This document shows, in pieces, positions 56,121 to 64,000 of a DNA stretch of 64,000 nt. The stretch is from the NCBI GenBank assembly GCA_963843595.1, contig CAWJLG010000018.1, positions 90,639 to 154,638 of the forward strand. Direction: 5' to 3'. The position numbers and the translations under genes were made by a program. The stretch's first letter is position 1. Every line of letters begins with the position of its first letter. The stretch comes from CAIWHR01 sp963843595. GTDB taxonomy: Bacteria > Pseudomonadota > Gammaproteobacteria > Burkholderiales > Casimicrobiaceae. The notes below the pieces were generated by a model. It searched no databases. It was given only the letters and a program-made list of their open reading frames with translations, and had not been told where the DNA came from.

Positions 56121-56873
56121 TCAGAACATGTGCTGGCCGCCGTTGATCGCGATGTTCGCGCCGGTGACGAACGCCGCTTCCTCGCTCGCAAGGTAGGCCA
56201 CGAGGCCCGCGACCTCCTCGGGCTTGCCGAGGCGACCCATCGGGATCTGCGGGATGATCTTGCTGTCCAGCACGTCCTTGGGAATCGCCATCACCATCTT
56301 CGTCCCGATGTATCCGGGCGAGATCGTGTTGACCGTCACGCCCTTGCGCGCCACCTCCAGCGCGAGGGCCTTGGTGAAACCGTGCATGCCCGCCTTGGCG
56401 GCGGAGTAGTTGACCTGGCCGAATGCGCCTTTCTGGCCGTTCACCGACGAGATGTTGATGATGCGGCCCCAGCCGCGGTCGACCATCGCGTCGCACACCT
56501 GCTTCGTCATGTTGAAGCACGAATCGAGGTTGGTCTTGATGACGGCATCCCAGCCCGAGAGATCCATCTTCTTGAACGTCGAGTCGCGGGTGATCCCGGC
56601 GTTGTTGACGAGGACGTCGATCGGGCCGACTTCCTTGGTCACCGCCGCAGCACAGGCCGCGGCCGAGTCGAAGTCGGCGACGTCGCACGGGTAGGCGCGG
56701 AAACCGTAGCCCATCTTGTTCATGCCGTCGAGCCATTCCTGCGCCTTGGTATTGCCGGGCGAGTAGGTGGTGATGACCTTGTAGCCGAGCGCGGCGAGCT
56801 TGATGCAGATGGCCTCGCCCAGACCGCCCATGCCACCGGTAACGAGCGCGATGCGCGAAGTCTTCATAGACAT
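56121..56873 (-). CDS. phaB: Acetoacetyl-CoA reductase PhaB
   Basis: A 250-residue short-chain dehydrogenase that reduces acetoacetyl-CoA to (R)-3-hydroxybutyryl-CoA with NADPH, the second step of PHB synthesis. Cofactor loop TGGMGGLGEAI (about residues 12-22), NNAGITRDSTFKKM, catalytic Ser, Tyr and Lys in INISSVNGQKGAFGQVNYSA and AKAGMHGF, and ISPGYIGTKMV. The C-terminal INGGQHMF is typical of PhaB. ATG 56873 has GGAGGGG upstream. It follows phaC after 205 bases. No phaA is in the window. Confidence 0.95.
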   Translation of the reverse strand: MSMKTSRIALVTGGMGGLGEAICIKLAALGYKVITTYSPGNTKAQEWLDGMNKMGYGFRAYPCDVADFDSAAACAAAVTKEVGPIDVLVNNAGITRDSTFKKMDLSGWDAVIKTNLDSCFNMTKQVCDAMVDRGWGRIINISSVNGQKGAFGQVNYSAAKAGMHGFTKALALEVARKGVTVNTISPGYIGTKMVMAIPKDVLDSKIIPQIPMGRLGKPEEVAGLVAYLASEEAAFVTGANIAINGGQHMF

Positions 56874-57078
56874 TTGCGTTCCCCTCCGTGTGATTGACGA
56901 CGTTCCCCGGGCCCGTTGCCGCATGCACGCACGCGCGGCGACGAATGGAATACGTGAGCGTGAACCGCACCCCAGTCTCGTGGCGACCGACGGCGGCGGA
57001 AACCACACCCCTGCCGCATCTTAGCGCAGACGGCGGGCGCTCGGCACGAAGCGCGGTGCGACGACGGCGAAACGAAAA

Positions 57079-58863
57079 TCAGCCGGTCCCTTCCAGGACG
57101 TAGCGACCGGGCGCGGGTTCCAGCGCCGGATGAGCGGCACTGCCGGTACGGCGCGGCGCCTTCCGGCGCGTGCCGCCGTGCGGCGCGAGCCAGGCACCCC
57201 AGTGCGGCCACCAGCTGCCGGGAATGCTCCGCGCCCGCGCGAACCAGTCGTCGGAGTCGTCAGTGGTGAGCTCGTTGACCCAGTAATTGCGACGGTGCTT
57301 CTCGGGCGGATTGACGACGCCGGCAATGTGTCCCGAGGCGCCCATCACGAACGTGGTGTCGCCGCCCAGCAGCGCGATCGCCCGGTAGGCGGATCGCCAG
57401 GGAACGATGTGGTCGTCGCGCGACGCGTAGACGTATGCCGGCATCGTCACCCGACCGAGGTCGATCGCCTCACCCGCCATCGTCAAGGCGCCGGGGTCCT
57501 TCAGCCGGTTCTCCAGATACATGTTCTCGAGGTAGTACGCGTACATCGGTCCGGGAAGGTTCGTCGAATCCCCGTTCCAGTACAGGAGGTCGAACGCGGG
57601 CGGCGTCCCGCCCTTGAGGTAGTTGTTGACGACGTAGTTCCAGACGAGGTCGTTGGCGCGAAGACTCGCGAAAGCGCCGGCCACCTCGCTGCCGTGGACG
57701 CGTTGTCCGGCGCGGAGCGCCGACTCGCGCGCGGCGAGGTTCTCGCGCGAGATGTAGACGCCGATCTCGCCCGGGTCGGCGAAATCGAGCATCGTCGTCA
57801 GCAGCGTCGCGCTTTCGACGACGCGCTCCTTGCGCGCCGCGAGCACCGCGAGCGTGGCGGCGAGGAGCGTGCCGCCGACACAGAAACCGAGCGCATTGAC
57901 GGCAGGGCTCGCCGTGATCTCGCGAGCGACCCGTATCGCCGTCAACGACCCGTGTTCAAGATAGTCGTCCCACGTGAGATGTCCGAGCTCGGGCGGAATG
58001 TTGCGCCACGAGATCATGAACACCGTGTGACCCTGCGCGACGGCCCAGCGGACGAACGAGTTCTCCGGCTGCAGGTCGAGAATGTAGTACTTGTTGATGC
58101 ACGGCGGCACGATCACGAGCGGCCGGCGGAACACCTGAGGCGTCGTCGGGGCATACTGGATCAGCTCGATCAGCTCGTTGCGGTAGACGACGTCGCCCGG
58201 CGTGTTCGCGAGGTTGCGGCCGACGGCGAAGGCGCGTTCGTCGCTCATCGTGATGCGACCCTTATGGGCATCGGCGATGAGATTCGCGAGTCCCTGCGCG
58301 AAACTTCCGCCCTCGGTGGCGAGCGCGAGCTGCAGCACCTCCGGATTCGTCGCCGGGAAATTGGTCGGCGCCATCGCGTCGACGTATTGCCGCGTGGTGA
58401 ACACGAGCCGGTGACGCTCCTTTTCGGGCAGCGGCGCGAGGATCGCCAGTTCGTTCAGGAATTCGGCGGCCAGCAGGTAGTTTTGTTTCATCACAGCGAA
58501 GAACGGCAGCTCGCTCCATTCCCGAGCGGCAAAGCGGCGGTCACCGGGTGCCGGCTCGATCACGGTCGGCAACGGCGCGGCCGCCTCGGCCCCGGGAACC
58601 AGTGCGGCCTGGGCGGCCGCCCACAGCGCCTGGAAGCGCGGCTGGTGCTTCGCCACGAGCTCCGCGAGCGCTTTCGGCTCGATCGCGCCGGCAACCCAGG
58701 TCAGCAGCATCGGTACCTCGGGGTGCGTGGGTACCGGCGTCGCCGGCGCACCGACCGTCGCGGCGTGCATCCACCACTGCGCCCACTCCTGGCCGAGTTG
58801 CTGCCAGCGCTCGGCCAGTTCGATCCAGGGCTTCGGTTCGGGCGCGGGGGCGTGAAGGTTCAC
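57079..58863 (-). CDS. phaC: Class I poly(3-hydroxyalkanoate) synthase PhaC
   Basis: A 594-residue polymerase that links hydroxyacyl-CoA units into PHA. The catalytic Cys328 is in LGFCVGGTLLAATL (Cys319 in the 589-residue Cupriavidus enzyme). The catalytic Asp lies in YVYASRDDHIVPW and the His in MGASGHIAGVVNPP. The N-terminal class I region includes FFAVMKQNYLLAAEFLNELA and WRNIPPELGHLTWDDYLEHG. The start is GTG 58863 (VNLHAPAPEPKPWIELAERW); no good ATG exists near it. It is the first gene of the minus-strand phaC-phaB-Bug-Mut7-C run. Confidence 0.95.
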   Translation of the reverse strand: MNLHAPAPEPKPWIELAERWQQLGQEWAQWWMHAATVGAPATPVPTHPEVPMLLTWVAGAIEPKALAELVAKHQPRFQALWAAAQAALVPGAEAAAPLPTVIEPAPGDRRFAAREWSELPFFAVMKQNYLLAAEFLNELAILAPLPEKERHRLVFTTRQYVDAMAPTNFPATNPEVLQLALATEGGSFAQGLANLIADAHKGRITMSDERAFAVGRNLANTPGDVVYRNELIELIQYAPTTPQVFRRPLVIVPPCINKYYILDLQPENSFVRWAVAQGHTVFMISWRNIPPELGHLTWDDYLEHGSLTAIRVAREITASPAVNALGFCVGGTLLAATLAVLAARKERVVESATLLTTMLDFADPGEIGVYISRENLAARESALRAGQRVHGSEVAGAFASLRANDLVWNYVVNNYLKGGTPPAFDLLYWNGDSTNLPGPMYAYYLENMYLENRLKDPGALTMAGEAIDLGRVTMPAYVYASRDDHIVPWRSAYRAIALLGGDTTFVMGASGHIAGVVNPPEKHRRNYWVNELTTDDSDDWFARARSIPGSWWPHWGAWLAPHGGTRRKAPRRTGSAAHPALEPAPGRYVLEGTG

Positions 58864-58995
58864 AGGCGATCTCGCAGAGGGGGCGCGTGACGGCGGTGTT
58901 TGAGCGCTGCGGACGGTGTTCGGGCGCTGGAGGAATGCGAGTCGACGATGGTATCGTGGCAACCCCGCTTCGTACAGTTTGCGATTTCCGCTCCC

Positions 58996-59226
58996 ATGCA
59001 CATCGTCGCCATCGCGTGGTTGTACGTCATCGGCGCGATGGCATTGACCTCGGCCACCGTGGTCGGTGGCGCCGCGTTCTTCGCCGCCGCCGGTCTCGCG
59101 CCGGTGCTGCTGTGGTTGCTGCTGGCCGGGCGCCGGGCGCGTACGCGGCGGCGGACGGTCGGCTCAGGGTTCGAGCAGGAGGTGCGCCGCGGCAATGACG
59201 CCGACGCCGAGTCCGATCAGCGCTAG
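58996..59226 (+). CDS. Small two-helix membrane protein, conserved hypothetical
   Basis: A 76-residue protein with two hydrophobic helices (MHIVAIAWLYVIGAMALTSA and AAFFAAAGLAPVLLWLLLAG) followed by a basic and then acidic tail. The first-helix pattern MHxVAIAWLYV is one I recognise from short uncharacterised proteins in Betaproteobacteria. The tail overlaps the 3' end of the opposite ZIP gene by 63 bases. It is divergent from phaC. Function unknown. Confidence 0.65.
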   Translation: MHIVAIAWLYVIGAMALTSATVVGGAAFFAAAGLAPVLLWLLLAGRRARTRRRTVGSGFEQEVRRGNDADAESDQR

Positions 59227-59958
59227 CTGCTTGACCGTCTCGAGCGGCTCGGGGCGCCGGTGCAGGCTGGGGATGAGGTCGGCGACGGCGACGTAGAGCA
59301 GACTCGCCGCGGCGATGGCAAGCACGGTCGGCAGCGCCTGCTTCATGTCGGCGAGCGCGTAGTAGCCGGCAAGACCGCCTGCCAGCGTCGCCAGTCCCGC
59401 CGCGACGTTGTACGCAAATGCGCGCCGCCGCCGAAATCCCGAGTGCAGCAGCACCGCGAAATCCCCGACCTGCTGCGGGACGGCGTGCGCGACGATCGCG
59501 ACGGTCGCCGCGACGCCGAGTGCGGTATCGGCCAGGAACGATGCCGCAATCACGACGCCGTCGCAGAAATTGTGGACGCTGGTGCCGATCAGGATCATGA
59601 GCCCGGAGCGCCCCTGATCCGCGCCGCCGTGCACATGCAGCGCGTGGTCGTGCTCGGATTCCTCGGCGGCGTCGCTGTGCGCGCCGTGACCGTGCGCATG
59701 GCGCCAGAGGACGAGTTTTTCGAGCAGGAAGAACGCGAGCAGGCCTGCGAGCACGGTGACCATGACTCGCGTGGCGCTGCCGGTTTCGAGCGCGTGCGGC
59801 AGAAGCTCCAGAAACACGGCACCCAGCAGCGCCCCTACGGCGAAGGACACCAGACGCGATACCCACGAGGCGTGCAGCGCCAGCGTGCCGGCGGCGGCGG
59901 CGGTGGCCAGCACGCCGCCGGTCAGCGTCGCGACAACGATCAGGGCGAGAGGCGACAC
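59164..59958 (-). CDS. ZIP-family metal transporter
   Basis: A 264-residue inner-membrane protein of the ZIP family, which imports zinc or related divalent metals. About eight helices; a His-rich cytoplasmic loop (RHAHGHGAHSD, HDHALHVHGG); the metal-site helix IGTSVHNFCDGVVIAASF and AIVAHAVPQQVGDFAVLL. The start is GTG 59958, with GGGAG six bases upstream. The stop overlaps the small membrane protein gene on the other strand. It follows pgeF after 67 bases on the same strand. Confidence 0.92.
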   Translation of the reverse strand: MSPLALIVVATLTGGVLATAAAAGTLALHASWVSRLVSFAVGALLGAVFLELLPHALETGSATRVMVTVLAGLLAFFLLEKLVLWRHAHGHGAHSDAAEESEHDHALHVHGGADQGRSGLMILIGTSVHNFCDGVVIAASFLADTALGVAATVAIVAHAVPQQVGDFAVLLHSGFRRRRAFAYNVAAGLATLAGGLAGYYALADMKQALPTVLAIAAASLLYVAVADLIPSLHRRPEPLETVKQLALIGLGVGVIAAAHLLLEP

Positions 59959-60025
59959 GGGAACTCCCGGCGAAAGGGGGCGGGCCCCCGCGCTGCGGCG
60001 GCGAACGACATGCAACCGCGTTGCA

Positions 60026-60826
60026 TTATACGCCGGCCGGCGCGAGCCAGACGACGGCAGCCATCCGCCCCGACGCGCGATTGCGGCGGTACGAAAAGAA
60101 GCGATCGTCATCCGCGTAGGTGCACCAGCCGCCGCCCGTGACGGCGGCGACGCCCGCCGCGCGCAGTCGCCGGCGGGCGAGGCCGGGAAGATCGGCAAGC
60201 CACTTCCCGTTCGGCCGCGGCGCGAAGTACTGCACATCGCCCGCGTGTTGGTCGCAGAAGGCGGCGAGGACATCGGCGCCCACCTCGAACGACATCGGTC
60301 CGATCGCGGGGCCGAGCCACGCGACGACATCCGCGGGAGGCGCCTCCAGCGCGCGCAGCGCGTCCAGCGTCGATTCCAGAACTCCGCCCGCGAGGCCGCG
60401 CCAGCCGGCGTGCGCGACGCCGACGGCCCGACCGGTACGGCTGGCGAAGAGCACGGGCACGCAGTCCGCCGTCAGCACAGCGCAGACGATCCCCGGTTCT
60501 CCGGTTACCGCCGCGTCCGCGACCGGTGGCGTCGAGGGCCCGATCGCGGGAAACGTCGCGACGGTCGTGCCGTGCACCTGCTGGAGCCAGACGGGCGGCG
60601 CCGGCAGATACGCACCCAGTCGCGCGCGATTCGCCGCCAGCGCGTTCCCGTCGTCGCCCGTCGCTCGACCGAGGTTCATCGTCGCATAAGGACCTCGGCT
60701 CGCACCGCCGGTGCGCGTCGTCGCGAACGCGCGCACCGATGCGTGCGCCTCCCATTCGGGGATGATCCAGTCCAGGCCGTCGACGCGGAATCGGTCGGCG
60801 AGAGTGCGTGCGTTCGTATCGTTCAT
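60026..60826 (-). CDS. pgeF: Peptidoglycan editing factor PgeF (laccase-domain, YfiH family)
   Basis: A 266-residue cytosolic protein. Metal-binding motifs are VWLQQVHGTTVA, VLTADCVPVLFA and VGVAHAGWRGLAGGVLE. PgeF removes wrongly incorporated serine-containing precursors during peptidoglycan synthesis; family members have also been reported as multicopper polyphenol oxidases. ATG 60826 (MNDTNARTLADRF) overlaps the rluD stop. The rluD-pgeF pair next to bamD is a common betaproteobacterial order. Confidence 0.92.
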   Translation of the reverse strand: MNDTNARTLADRFRVDGLDWIIPEWEAHASVRAFATTRTGGASRGPYATMNLGRATGDDGNALAANRARLGAYLPAPPVWLQQVHGTTVATFPAIGPSTPPVADAAVTGEPGIVCAVLTADCVPVLFASRTGRAVGVAHAGWRGLAGGVLESTLDALRALEAPPADVVAWLGPAIGPMSFEVGADVLAAFCDQHAGDVQYFAPRPNGKWLADLPGLARRRLRAAGVAAVTGGGWCTYADDDRFFSYRRNRASGRMAAVVWLAPAGV

Positions 60827-61779
60827 CGCGGGTTGCCGGCCCGCAGCGACGCGAGCAGCACGGCGAAATCGGCCGGCAACGGCGCGGTCCATTCGCACTG
60901 CGCACCCGTCACGGGGTGGACGAGGCCGAGGCGCGCGGCGTGCAGCGCCTGACGGGAAAACGGGATCGGCGCCTTCCTGCCGTAGGCGGGGTCCCCGACC
61001 AGCGGATGGCCGATCGAGGCAAGATGCACGCGAATCTGGTGCGTGCGCCCGGTCTCCAGACGGCAGCTGAGCAGCGTCGCGACTCCGAATCGCTCGATGA
61101 CCTCGTAGTGGGTGCGCGCCGGCTTGCCGGTGCGCACGACCGCCATCGTCGTCCGCCGCGTCGGATGGCGGCCGATCGGCGCGTCGACGGTGCCGCCGCG
61201 GGCGAGGTCGCCGGTGGCCAACGCCGCGTACTCGCGCCTGACCGTGCGCGCCTGCAGCTGGCGGACGAGATCGGTCTGCGCCGCGAGGGTCTTCGCGACG
61301 ACGAGGAGACCGCTGGTGTCCTTGTCGAGCCGATGGACGATGCCGGCGCGCGGCACGCCGGCGAGCGCGGGCGCGTGATGCAGCAGCGCGTTGAGCAACG
61401 TCCCCTCCCAGTTGCCGCTTCCGGGGTGAACGACGAGCCCCGCCGGCTTGTCGACGACGATCAGCGCGTCGTCCTCGTGGACGATCGCGAGTCCGATCGG
61501 CTGTGCCGCATGAGACGTCTCGCGCGGATCCGGCGCCGCCGTGACGAGCACCGATTCGCCGCCGCGAACCTTGCGCGTCGGCAGCGCGGGCGCGCCGTCG
61601 ACGAGCACGCGGCCCGACTCGATCCAGCGGCGCAAACGACTGCGCGAGAACTGCGGGAGCGCATGCGCGAGCGCGGCGTCGAAGCGCTGTCCCGCGAGCG
61701 CCGCCGGCAGCGTCAGTGCATGGGTCGTCGATTCGGCGGGCACGGGCAATGCGGCCGGGACGGAGGGGCGGGCGGGCAC
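60823..61779 (-). CDS. rluD: 23S rRNA pseudouridine synthase RluD
   Basis: A 318-residue enzyme that converts uridines of 23S rRNA helix 69 to pseudouridine. N-terminal S4 RNA-binding domain (FSRSRLRRWIESGRVLVDG, about residues 44-62), catalytic Asp in GIVHRLDKDTSGLLVVAK, and the family segments VDKPAGLVVHPGSGNWEGTL and ETGRTHQIRVHLASIGHPL. It is divergent from bamD and overlaps pgeF downstream. Confidence 0.95.
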   Translation of the reverse strand: MPARPSVPAALPVPAESTTHALTLPAALAGQRFDAALAHALPQFSRSRLRRWIESGRVLVDGAPALPTRKVRGGESVLVTAAPDPRETSHAAQPIGLAIVHEDDALIVVDKPAGLVVHPGSGNWEGTLLNALLHHAPALAGVPRAGIVHRLDKDTSGLLVVAKTLAAQTDLVRQLQARTVRREYAALATGDLARGGTVDAPIGRHPTRRTTMAVVRTGKPARTHYEVIERFGVATLLSCRLETGRTHQIRVHLASIGHPLVGDPAYGRKAPIPFSRQALHAARLGLVHPVTGAQCEWTAPLPADFAVLLASLRAGNPR

Positions 61780-61823
61780 GCAGTGAAGAAGACGGGGGCG
61801 CAGGAGGAAGGGGAGGGGTCGGT

Positions 61824-61829
61824 TATAAT
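61824..61829 (+). promoter_or_regulatory. Perfect -10 box upstream of bamD
   Basis: TATAAT lies 27 bases before ATG 61856, in the divergent rluD-bamD gap. No good -35 is seen at 16-18 bases upstream (the region is GGAGG-rich). If it is used, the leader is about 20 bases, which supports ATG 61856 as the start. Confidence 0.45.
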
Positions 61830-61855
61830 CCGCGCTTCAGACACCCGCGCATCGC

Positions 61856-62704
61856 ATGGCTGCCATCCTGCATCGTTTGACGTCTTCGCCGCGCAATGCA
61901 TTCACGGCCCACCTCGTGCGCACGATGCTCGTGTCGGTCGTGCTGGTCGTGCTGGTCGCCGCCGGCGGCTGCGGGCTCCTGCCCGACGTCAAGGACGATA
62001 CCGCGGGGTGGCCGGTCGAACGTCTGTACGCGCAGGCGCACAGCGCGCTGCTCGAGGGAAATTATACGCGGGCGGCCAAGCTGTTCGAGACGATCGAGGC
62101 GCGCTTTCCGTACGGCCGCTACGCCCAGCAGGCGATTCTCGAGGGCGCGTACGCCAACTACCGCAGCAGCGAAACCGCCGCAGCGGTGGCCGCCTGCGAC
62201 CGGTTCATCCGCACCTATCCGAATCACCCGAACGTCGACTACGCGTACTACCTCAAGGGTCTCGTCCACTTTCGCGAGGATCAGGGTCTGCTCGGATACG
62301 TCTACGAGCTCGACCTGTCCGAGCGCGAGCCCAAGGCGATGCGCGAGTCGTTCGCGGCGTTCAAGGAACTGGTCGCGAAGTTCCCGGAAAGCCGGTACGC
62401 GCAGGACGCCGTCGAGCGGATGCGCTACCTCACCAATTCGCTTGCGCTCTACGAAGTGAAGGTCGCGCGCTACTACTACAACCGGGGCGCCTATGTCGCG
62501 GCCGTGAACCGGGCGCAGGGCGCACTGATCAGCTATCCGCGCACGCCGGCGAACGAGGATGCCCTCGACGTTCTGGTACGAGGCTACGACAAGCTCGGAC
62601 TCATCCAGCTGCGCGACGACAGCCGGAAGATCCTCGAGCAGACGTTCCCCGGCAGCGTCTACATTTCGGGGCCGCCGCCGAAGCCCTGGTGGAAGTTCTG
62701 GTAG
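61856..62704 (+). CDS. bamD: Outer-membrane assembly lipoprotein BamD
   Basis: A 282-residue lipoprotein of the BAM complex, which inserts beta-barrel proteins in the outer membrane. A lipobox (LVAAGGCGLLPD) puts the lipidated Cys at residue 39. TPR-like repeats follow: WPVERLYAQAHSALLEGNYT, FIRTYPNHPNVDYAYYLKGL, EREPKAMRESFAAFKELVAK and YYYNRGAYVAAVNRAQGALI. The signal is long if ATG 61856 is used; ATG 61925 (MLVSVVLVVLVAAGG) would give a shorter one. It is divergent from rluD. Confidence 0.93.
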   Translation: MAAILHRLTSSPRNAFTAHLVRTMLVSVVLVVLVAAGGCGLLPDVKDDTAGWPVERLYAQAHSALLEGNYTRAAKLFETIEARFPYGRYAQQAILEGAYANYRSSETAAAVAACDRFIRTYPNHPNVDYAYYLKGLVHFREDQGLLGYVYELDLSEREPKAMRESFAAFKELVAKFPESRYAQDAVERMRYLTNSLALYEVKVARYYYNRGAYVAAVNRAQGALISYPRTPANEDALDVLVRGYDKLGLIQLRDDSRKILEQTFPGSVYISGPPPKPWWKFW

Positions 62705-62725
62705 CGACGCGCGACGCGCGGCCGT

Positions 62726-64000
62726 TCAGTGCGCCGCGCCGAAGAACGCCGCCACGTCGGCGGCGTCGCGCGTGCGTCGCATCGGCGGCAGGCTTTTCCA
62801 GATGCGCTTGCCGTAGGGCTTGTCGGTGAGGCGCGGGTCGCAGATCATCAGCACGCCCCTGTCGGTCTCGGTGCGGATCAGCCGCCCGGCACCCTGCTTC
62901 AGGCTGATCGCCGCCTGCGGCAGCTGATAGTCGAAGAACGGGTTGCCGCCTTCGTGGCGCAGGTGCTCGAGGCGCGCCGCGAGCAGCGGATCGTCGGGCG
63001 GCGCGAACGGCAGCTTGTCGATGATGACGACCGACAGCGCGTCGCCGGGCACGTCCACGCCCTCCCAGAAACTCTGGCTGCCGAGCAGCACCGCATTGCC
63101 GAGCTCGCGAAAGCGGGCGAGGAGCTCGGTGCGCGAGCCCTCGCCCTGGACGAGCAGCGGCCAGGCGCAGCCGTCGCGCGCAAAGGCGTCGGCAAGAAGC
63201 TCGCGCGCCGTGTTCAGTGCGCGCAGCGTCGTGAACAGCAGGAACGCGCGGCCGCCGCTCGCCTTCAGCACCGGCAGCGCAGCGGTCACCACGGCCTCGG
63301 TATGGGCGCGGGAATTCGGCGGCGGGAGGTCACGCGGGACGTACAGCAGCGCCTGGCTCGCGTAGTCGAACGGAGAATCCCAGCACCCCGTTGCGGCGCC
63401 GTCGAGGCCGAGCTCGCGCTGGTAGAGCGAGAAGTCGCGGCCGACGGCGAGGGTCGCCGAGGTGAAGATCCACGCCCGGCCCGAGTCGGCAACCTGTCGT
63501 GCGAACAGGTCGGCGACCGACAGCGGCGACGCGTGCAGCTGCCAGCCGCCTGCGGTCACGTCGACCCAGCGGATCCACGCGGCACCCTCGGTCCCGCCCG
63601 CCGCCGCGCCTTCGGTCACGGTTCGCCAGCGCGCCAGCAGCGCCGAGGCCTCGGCCGCCCGCCGCGCACAGCTGCCGATGTCTTCGCTGCGCTCGGCGAA
63701 CAGTCCCAGTTCCGTGGCGAGCCGATCGAGCGCCGCGGTCAATTCGTCGAGCGCCTCGGAAAATCCGGCTCGTTCGCGGGCGACGGATTGCGCGAGCTTG
63801 CCCGGAGTGTCGCCAAGAGCGAGGCGCAGCCTTCGTATTGCCGGTCCGACGCCTTCGACCGCATCCGGCAATTCGGCCACGTCACGGGCGCCGGTGCGGA
63901 CGGCGAGTTCCGCGTCGCGGGCGAGTTCGGCAAGCTGGCCGGCGGTCACCTGCTCGCCGAAAAAGAGTGTCGCCGTGTCGGGCAGCTGGTGCGCCTCGTC
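62726..64000 (-). CDS. DinG/YoaA-like ATP-dependent DNA helicase, cut by the window edge
   Basis: The C-terminal 425 codons of an XPD-like superfamily 2 helicase. The window edge falls inside the DEAH box (DEAHQLPDTATLFFGEQVTA). Downstream are RAWIFTSATLAVGRDFSLYQ (motif III region), AFLLFTTLRALNTARELLAD, GSQSFWEGVDVPGDALSVVI (motif V) and QGAGRLIRTETDRGVLMICD (motif VI). Such helicases unwind R-loops and damaged DNA. The iron-sulfur Cys residues would lie upstream, outside the window. It ends 22 bases from the bamD stop, convergent. Confidence 0.92.
   Translation of the reverse strand, partial: DEAHQLPDTATLFFGEQVTAGQLAELARDAELAVRTGARDVAELPDAVEGVGPAIRRLRLALGDTPGKLAQSVARERAGFSEALDELTAALDRLATELGLFAERSEDIGSCARRAAEASALLARWRTVTEGAAAGGTEGAAWIRWVDVTAGGWQLHASPLSVADLFARQVADSGRAWIFTSATLAVGRDFSLYQRELGLDGAATGCWDSPFDYASQALLYVPRDLPPPNSRAHTEAVVTAALPVLKASGGRAFLLFTTLRALNTARELLADAFARDGCAWPLLVQGEGSRTELLARFRELGNAVLLGSQSFWEGVDVPGDALSVVIIDKLPFAPPDDPLLAARLEHLRHEGGNPFFDYQLPQAAISLKQGAGRLIRTETDRGVLMICDPRLTDKPYGKRIWKSLPPMRRTRDAADVAAFFGAAH

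Overview
The window is high-GC DNA from a betaproteobacterium, most likely a member of the Burkholderiales or a close relative. The evidence is the gene content: a polyhydroxyalkanoate (PHA) set (phaC, phaB, phaR, phaP), SorAB-type sulfite dehydrogenase, a Bug-type tricarboxylate-binding protein, an STAS-MlaE lipid exporter, the pgeF-rluD-bamD neighbourhood, and secreted proteins with a C-terminal module I associate with Burkholderiales. Genes are tightly packed, often with ATGA or GTGA overlaps. I see no phage, integrase, insertion sequence, CRISPR array, rRNA or convincing tRNA.

Layout. 0-3 kb (minus): a nitronate monooxygenase-like flavoprotein, a cyclic-nucleotide-binding protein and an AI-2E-family permease. 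3.3-6.3 kb: an exported arylsulfatase broken by one extra base, followed by a C-terminal scrap of a DUF1254/DUF1214 gene. 6.3-12.8 kb: an MscS channel, then a sulfite-oxidation block (cupredoxin, ECF sigma factor, membrane partner, SorA, SorB, DsrE-like protein, methyltransferase). 12.9-17.9 kb: an aldo/keto reductase, then an ECF42-like sigma factor with two DGPF/YciI proteins, a VOC protein and DAHP synthase. 18.3-23.4 kb: three exported proteins (subtilase, YVTN propeller, beta-rich protein) that share one cysteine-containing module. 23.8-35 kb: BMP-family nucleoside uptake (binding protein, two permeases, ATPase) joined to xanthine dehydrogenase (xdhA, xdhB, xdhC). A perfect 30-bp inverted repeat lies between xdhC and the ATPase gene.

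35-41 kb: a SYLF lipoprotein-like protein, an amino-acid-type binding protein and an Mla/MCE lipid transport operon. 41-50 kb (minus): a tripartite RND efflux operon, whose adaptor carries an OmpA-like peptidoglycan-binding tail, followed by a second MscS-type protein. 50-51 kb: a DUF3141 remnant and a glycine-zipper protein. 51-59 kb: rimO, phaR, phaP, two tandem small RNAs with anti-Shine-Dalgarno loops, a Mut7-C protein, a Bug protein, phaB and phaC. 59-64 kb: a small membrane protein, a ZIP metal transporter, pgeF, rluD, bamD and the start of a DinG-like helicase cut by the window edge.

Two cautions apply to the whole window. Many clearly conserved genes are broken by single-base indels, about 21 insertions against 5 deletions, concentrated at 40.5-41.2 kb and 45.8-48.4 kb. 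The protein sequence on both sides of each break is otherwise intact, so I read most of them as assembly errors rather than decay. By contrast, the DUF1254/DUF1214 and DUF3141 pieces lack most of their genes and are real remnants. The most interesting signals are the tandem anti-SD small RNAs after phaP, the adaptor-OmpA fusion, the shared-module secreted protein trio, and the xdhC frame left open into the next gene.
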